DNA of 7,353 nt from JAVXNW01 sp036645575 (lineage in GTDB: Bacteria; Bacillota; Clostridia; Christensenellales; Aristaeellaceae): positions 1-7,353 of the forward strand of contig JAVXNW010000114.1 in the NCBI GenBank assembly GCA_036645575.1, given 5' to 3'. A model generated the notes under the pieces. The model was not told where the DNA came from. It did not search any database and worked only from the letters and a program-made list of their open reading frames with translations. A program made the position numbers and the translations under genes. This document shows, piece after piece, positions 5,629 to 7,353 of this stretch. How positions within the stretch are numbered: the first letter of the stretch is position 1; every line of letters begins with the position of its first letter.

Positions 5629-7189
5629 GCTGGGCCTGCTGATCTTCTGGCAGCTGATCAACCAGTACCACCTGCGCGAGATCGGCGAAAAAAAGGTGAA
5701 ATTCGCGCTGATGGCGCTATTGTACCTGCTGCTGGGCGGGCTGATCGCAGGGATGGCGACGGGGCTTGCGGTAGGGCTCATGGCTTCGCAAATGCCGGAG
5801 CTGATCCCAACGCTGGCGGTCGCGATGACCGGGCTGATGGCGCTTGTATTTACGGTGCTCAAGGTGAAGGGCATTGTGTTCGGGTTTGCGGGTTTTGACA
5901 TGCTGATGTCGCTGCCGGTCACGCGGGGTCAGCTGGTTGCGAGCCGTTTTTTCTGCCTGTCGGCGGGCGAGTGGGGGCTGTCGCTGCTGGTGACGGCGCC
6001 GATGGCGGTCGTGTATTTGGTCGGCGTGCAGCCAAGTGCGCTGGCGTATGTCGCGTGGGGGATCGTGCTTTTGACGCAGACGCTGTTGCCCACGGCGCTG
6101 GGCGCGGCGATTGGCAGCGCGCTTTTGATGATCTCGTCGCGGTTCCGGCACGCGAACTGGGCGGCGATTATCCTGTCGTTTGCGCTGCTGCTCGCGTACC
6201 TGTTGGGGATGATGAAGCTGAGCATGGGCGACGAGCCAAACGTCGAGATGCTGCTAAACCTTGCCAAGGCGCTGCGCGCGCCAATTGAGCGGATCTACCC
6301 GCCGGCGCAATTGGCGCGCGAGGCAATTGCGGGCGGGCAGGTAGGCGCGCTTGGCCTGTTTGCGCTGATCGGGGTGCTCGGGTATGCGCTGTTCGCGGTG
6401 CCGGTCGCGCGGCACTACGTTCCGTTAAACAGCATTCTGACGGCGCAAGGCAAGCGCGGAAGCTACGTAGTAGGCGCGCAGAAGCGCCGCTCGGCGATCT
6501 CTGCGCTGTATATAAAGGAAGCGAAAAAGTACGTCGCATCGACCGCGTACCTGATGAACACCGCATTTGGGCTGGTGATGGCGTTGGCGGCGTGCGCGGT
6601 GCTCTTGTTTAACCGCGAGCTCGCCTCGACGCTCATCCACGTACCGATGGTCGGGCCGCTGGTCACGGGATGCGCGCCGTTTGTCGTAGCGGCCATGCTG
6701 TGCACCTGTGCGACTTCATCGGTGGCGCTGTCGCTCGAGGGGAAGTCGGTGTGGCTGGTTGCGTCGCTGCCGGTCACGCCCGCGCAGGTATTGCGGGCGA
6801 AGGCGCTGTTCAACATGAGTCTCACCTGTCCGACGGCGCTCGTGTGCGGGGGAATGCTCGGGATCGCGCTGGGCGGCGGTGCGGAGCTCATGGCGCGGCT
6901 GCTGCTGGTGCCGCTAAGCTATGCGATCTTTAGCGCGGTGAGCGGGATATGGGTCAATGTAAAGCTGGTCAAGTACGACTGGGAGAGCGAGACGATGCTG
7001 GTCAAGCAGAGCGTGAGTAGCTTCATCGGGATTGTGTGCGGGATGCTGCTGGCGCTTGCGTCGATGGCGCCGCTGGTGTTCGGGTGGGTGGATGCAAAGG
7101 TGCTCGCCTATGGCATGAGCGCCGCGCTGCTGTGCGCAAGCGCGCTCATGTGGCTGCTGCTCGGCCGCCTCGCGCGCCTCCCCGCGTGA
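5618..7189 (+). CDS. ABC-2 type exporter permease, two homologous halves
   Basis: An integral membrane protein of 523 residues with about twelve hydrophobic segments (roughly 28-56, 64-82, 116-136, 141-168, 181-199, 242-263, 311-332, 347-371, 398-420, 425-447, 466-489, 494-514). Two halves share a cytoplasmic motif: SLPVTRGQ (98-105) and SLPVTPAQ (383-390), each followed by a basic amphipathic stretch and a membrane segment. One polypeptide may thus supply both halves of the pore. The start at 5618 is chosen because GGAGG lies nine bases upstream and it overlaps the ATPase gene by 11 bases; an in-frame ATG at 5588 lacks such a site. The last four residues (RLPA) and the stop lie in a repeat that recurs downstream. 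Substrate unknown; possibilities include peptides, lipids or drugs. Confidence 0.85.
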   Translation: MKRKLGLLIFWQLINQYHLREIGEKKVKFALMALLYLLLGGLIAGMATGLAVGLMASQMPELIPTLAVAMTGLMALVFTVLKVKGIVFGFAGFDMLMSLPVTRGQLVASRFFCLSAGEWGLSLLVTAPMAVVYLVGVQPSALAYVAWGIVLLTQTLLPTALGAAIGSALLMISSRFRHANWAAIILSFALLLAYLLGMMKLSMGDEPNVEMLLNLAKALRAPIERIYPPAQLAREAIAGGQVGALGLFALIGVLGYALFAVPVARHYVPLNSILTAQGKRGSYVVGAQKRRSAISALYIKEAKKYVASTAYLMNTAFGLVMALAACAVLLFNRELASTLIHVPMVGPLVTGCAPFVVAAMLCTCATSSVALSLEGKSVWLVASLPVTPAQVLRAKALFNMSLTCPTALVCGGMLGIALGGGAELMARLLLVPLSYAIFSAVSGIWVNVKLVKYDWESETMLVKQSVSSFIGIVCGMLLALASMAPLVFGWVDAKVLAYGMSAALLCASALMWLLLGRLARLPA

Positions 7190-7256
7190 GCGGTTGATGG
7201 GGCAAGGGGTGGGCATTGCGGGACTCCAAGGGGCGGCGCTCCTCGGCCGCCGGAGG
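7175..7256 (+). repeat. Intergenic hairpin repeat, copy 1 (overlaps permease end)
   Basis: It begins with 18 bases identical to copy 2 (7175-7192 and 7271-7288) and ends with 15 identical bases (CTCGGCCGCCGGAGG, 7242-7256 and 7339-7353). The middle differs but keeps the same plan: GATGGGG, CAAGGGG, a variable arm, TTGCGGG, then a short hairpin. Here that hairpin is AGGGGC-ggc-GCTCCT (7229-7243, one G-U pair). The first 15 bases encode Arg-Leu-Pro-Ala-stop of the permease. Confidence 0.8.
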
Positions 7257-7270
7257 CAATGCCCATCCCC
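7206..7270. repeat. Large nested stem-loop downstream of the permease
   Basis: GGGGTGGGCATTGC (7206-7219) pairs with GCAATGCCCATCCCC (7256-7270) with one bulged base. Inside it lie CTCC/GGAG (7224-7227 and 7252-7255) and two alternative GC-rich stems: GGCGGC/GCCGCC, or the short hairpin at 7229-7243. No T-run follows, so it is not a standard terminator, though so stable a structure could slow polymerase or protect the mRNA end. Confidence 0.7.
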
Positions 7271-7353
7271 CGCCTCCCCGCGTGAGCGCTGATGGGGTCA
7301 AGGGGCTGGTCCCTTGCGGGTGTCCAGAGGGCAGCGCCCTCGGCCGCCGGAGG
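7271..7353 (+). repeat. Intergenic hairpin repeat, copy 2, cut by the right edge
   Basis: Same ends as copy 1, offset by 96 to 97 bases. Its short hairpin is a perfect GAGGGC-agc-GCCCTC (7327-7341), differing from copy 1 yet still paired. The left outer arm reads GGGGCTGGTCCCTTGC (7303-7318); its partner would lie just past base 7353. No open reading frame with a binding site is seen at 7190-7353. Confidence 0.75.

Noticed and set aside
7175..7353. CRISPR-like array at the right edge
   Set aside because: Only two units, of about 83 bases, with a diverged interior and a 14-base spacer that pairs with the repeat. This is not the constant short repeat and unique spacer pattern of CRISPR.

Overview
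The window comes from a GC-rich bacterium, most likely a Gram-positive of the Bacillota (Clostridia-like). Support for this: strong GGAGG-type ribosome binding sites before most genes, near-consensus sigma-A promoters, a boxA-like CCTTGAAAAC motif of the Firmicutes rRNA-leader type, an EcsA/YtrB-style ABC exporter, and the UPF0597-type cysteine desulfidase. The assignment is inference; no rRNA gene lies inside the window.

Left part, minus strand. Bases 1-240 hold what looks like the promoter and leader of a stable-RNA (probably rRNA) operon running off the left edge: A-tracts, TTGACA, a 17-base spacer, TGGTATAAT, then a leader of about 175 bases made partly of GCAA/GCGA repeats and containing a boxA-like motif. 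No gene is seen at 241-440, only small dyads. A long hairpin terminator (441-488) closes the next minus-strand unit.

Bases 495-4098 are a minus-strand cluster, transcribed aroE-like, pepD, cyuA. pepD and cyuA are joined as TAA-ATG with no base between them. PepD hydrolyses dipeptides (Xaa-His, and Cys-Gly in enterobacteria), and CyuA breaks cysteine down to pyruvate, sulfide and ammonia. The pair therefore reads as a peptide-to-cysteine catabolic module. The first gene is a shikimate-dehydrogenase fold protein that keeps the catalytic Lys/Asp pair but lacks the usual substrate-carboxylate ligands.

Bases 4099-4349 are a divergent intergenic region with a weak leftward promoter and a very strong rightward one, followed by palindromic candidate operators.

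Right part, plus strand. A winged-helix regulator (4350-4919), an ABC ATPase (4906-5628) and a 12-segment ABC-2 permease with two homologous halves (5618-7189) overlap one another (14 and 11 bases). They form a self-regulated exporter operon of unknown substrate. From 7175 to the right edge lie two copies of a hairpin-forming repeat of about 83 bases; the first supplies the last four codons and the stop of the permease.

Most of this is ordinary metabolism and transport. The points most worth a second look are the altered AroE active site, the repeat at the permease end, the PepD-CyuA coupling, and the unusual leader at the left edge. I found no CRISPR array, transposase, phage gene or defence system.
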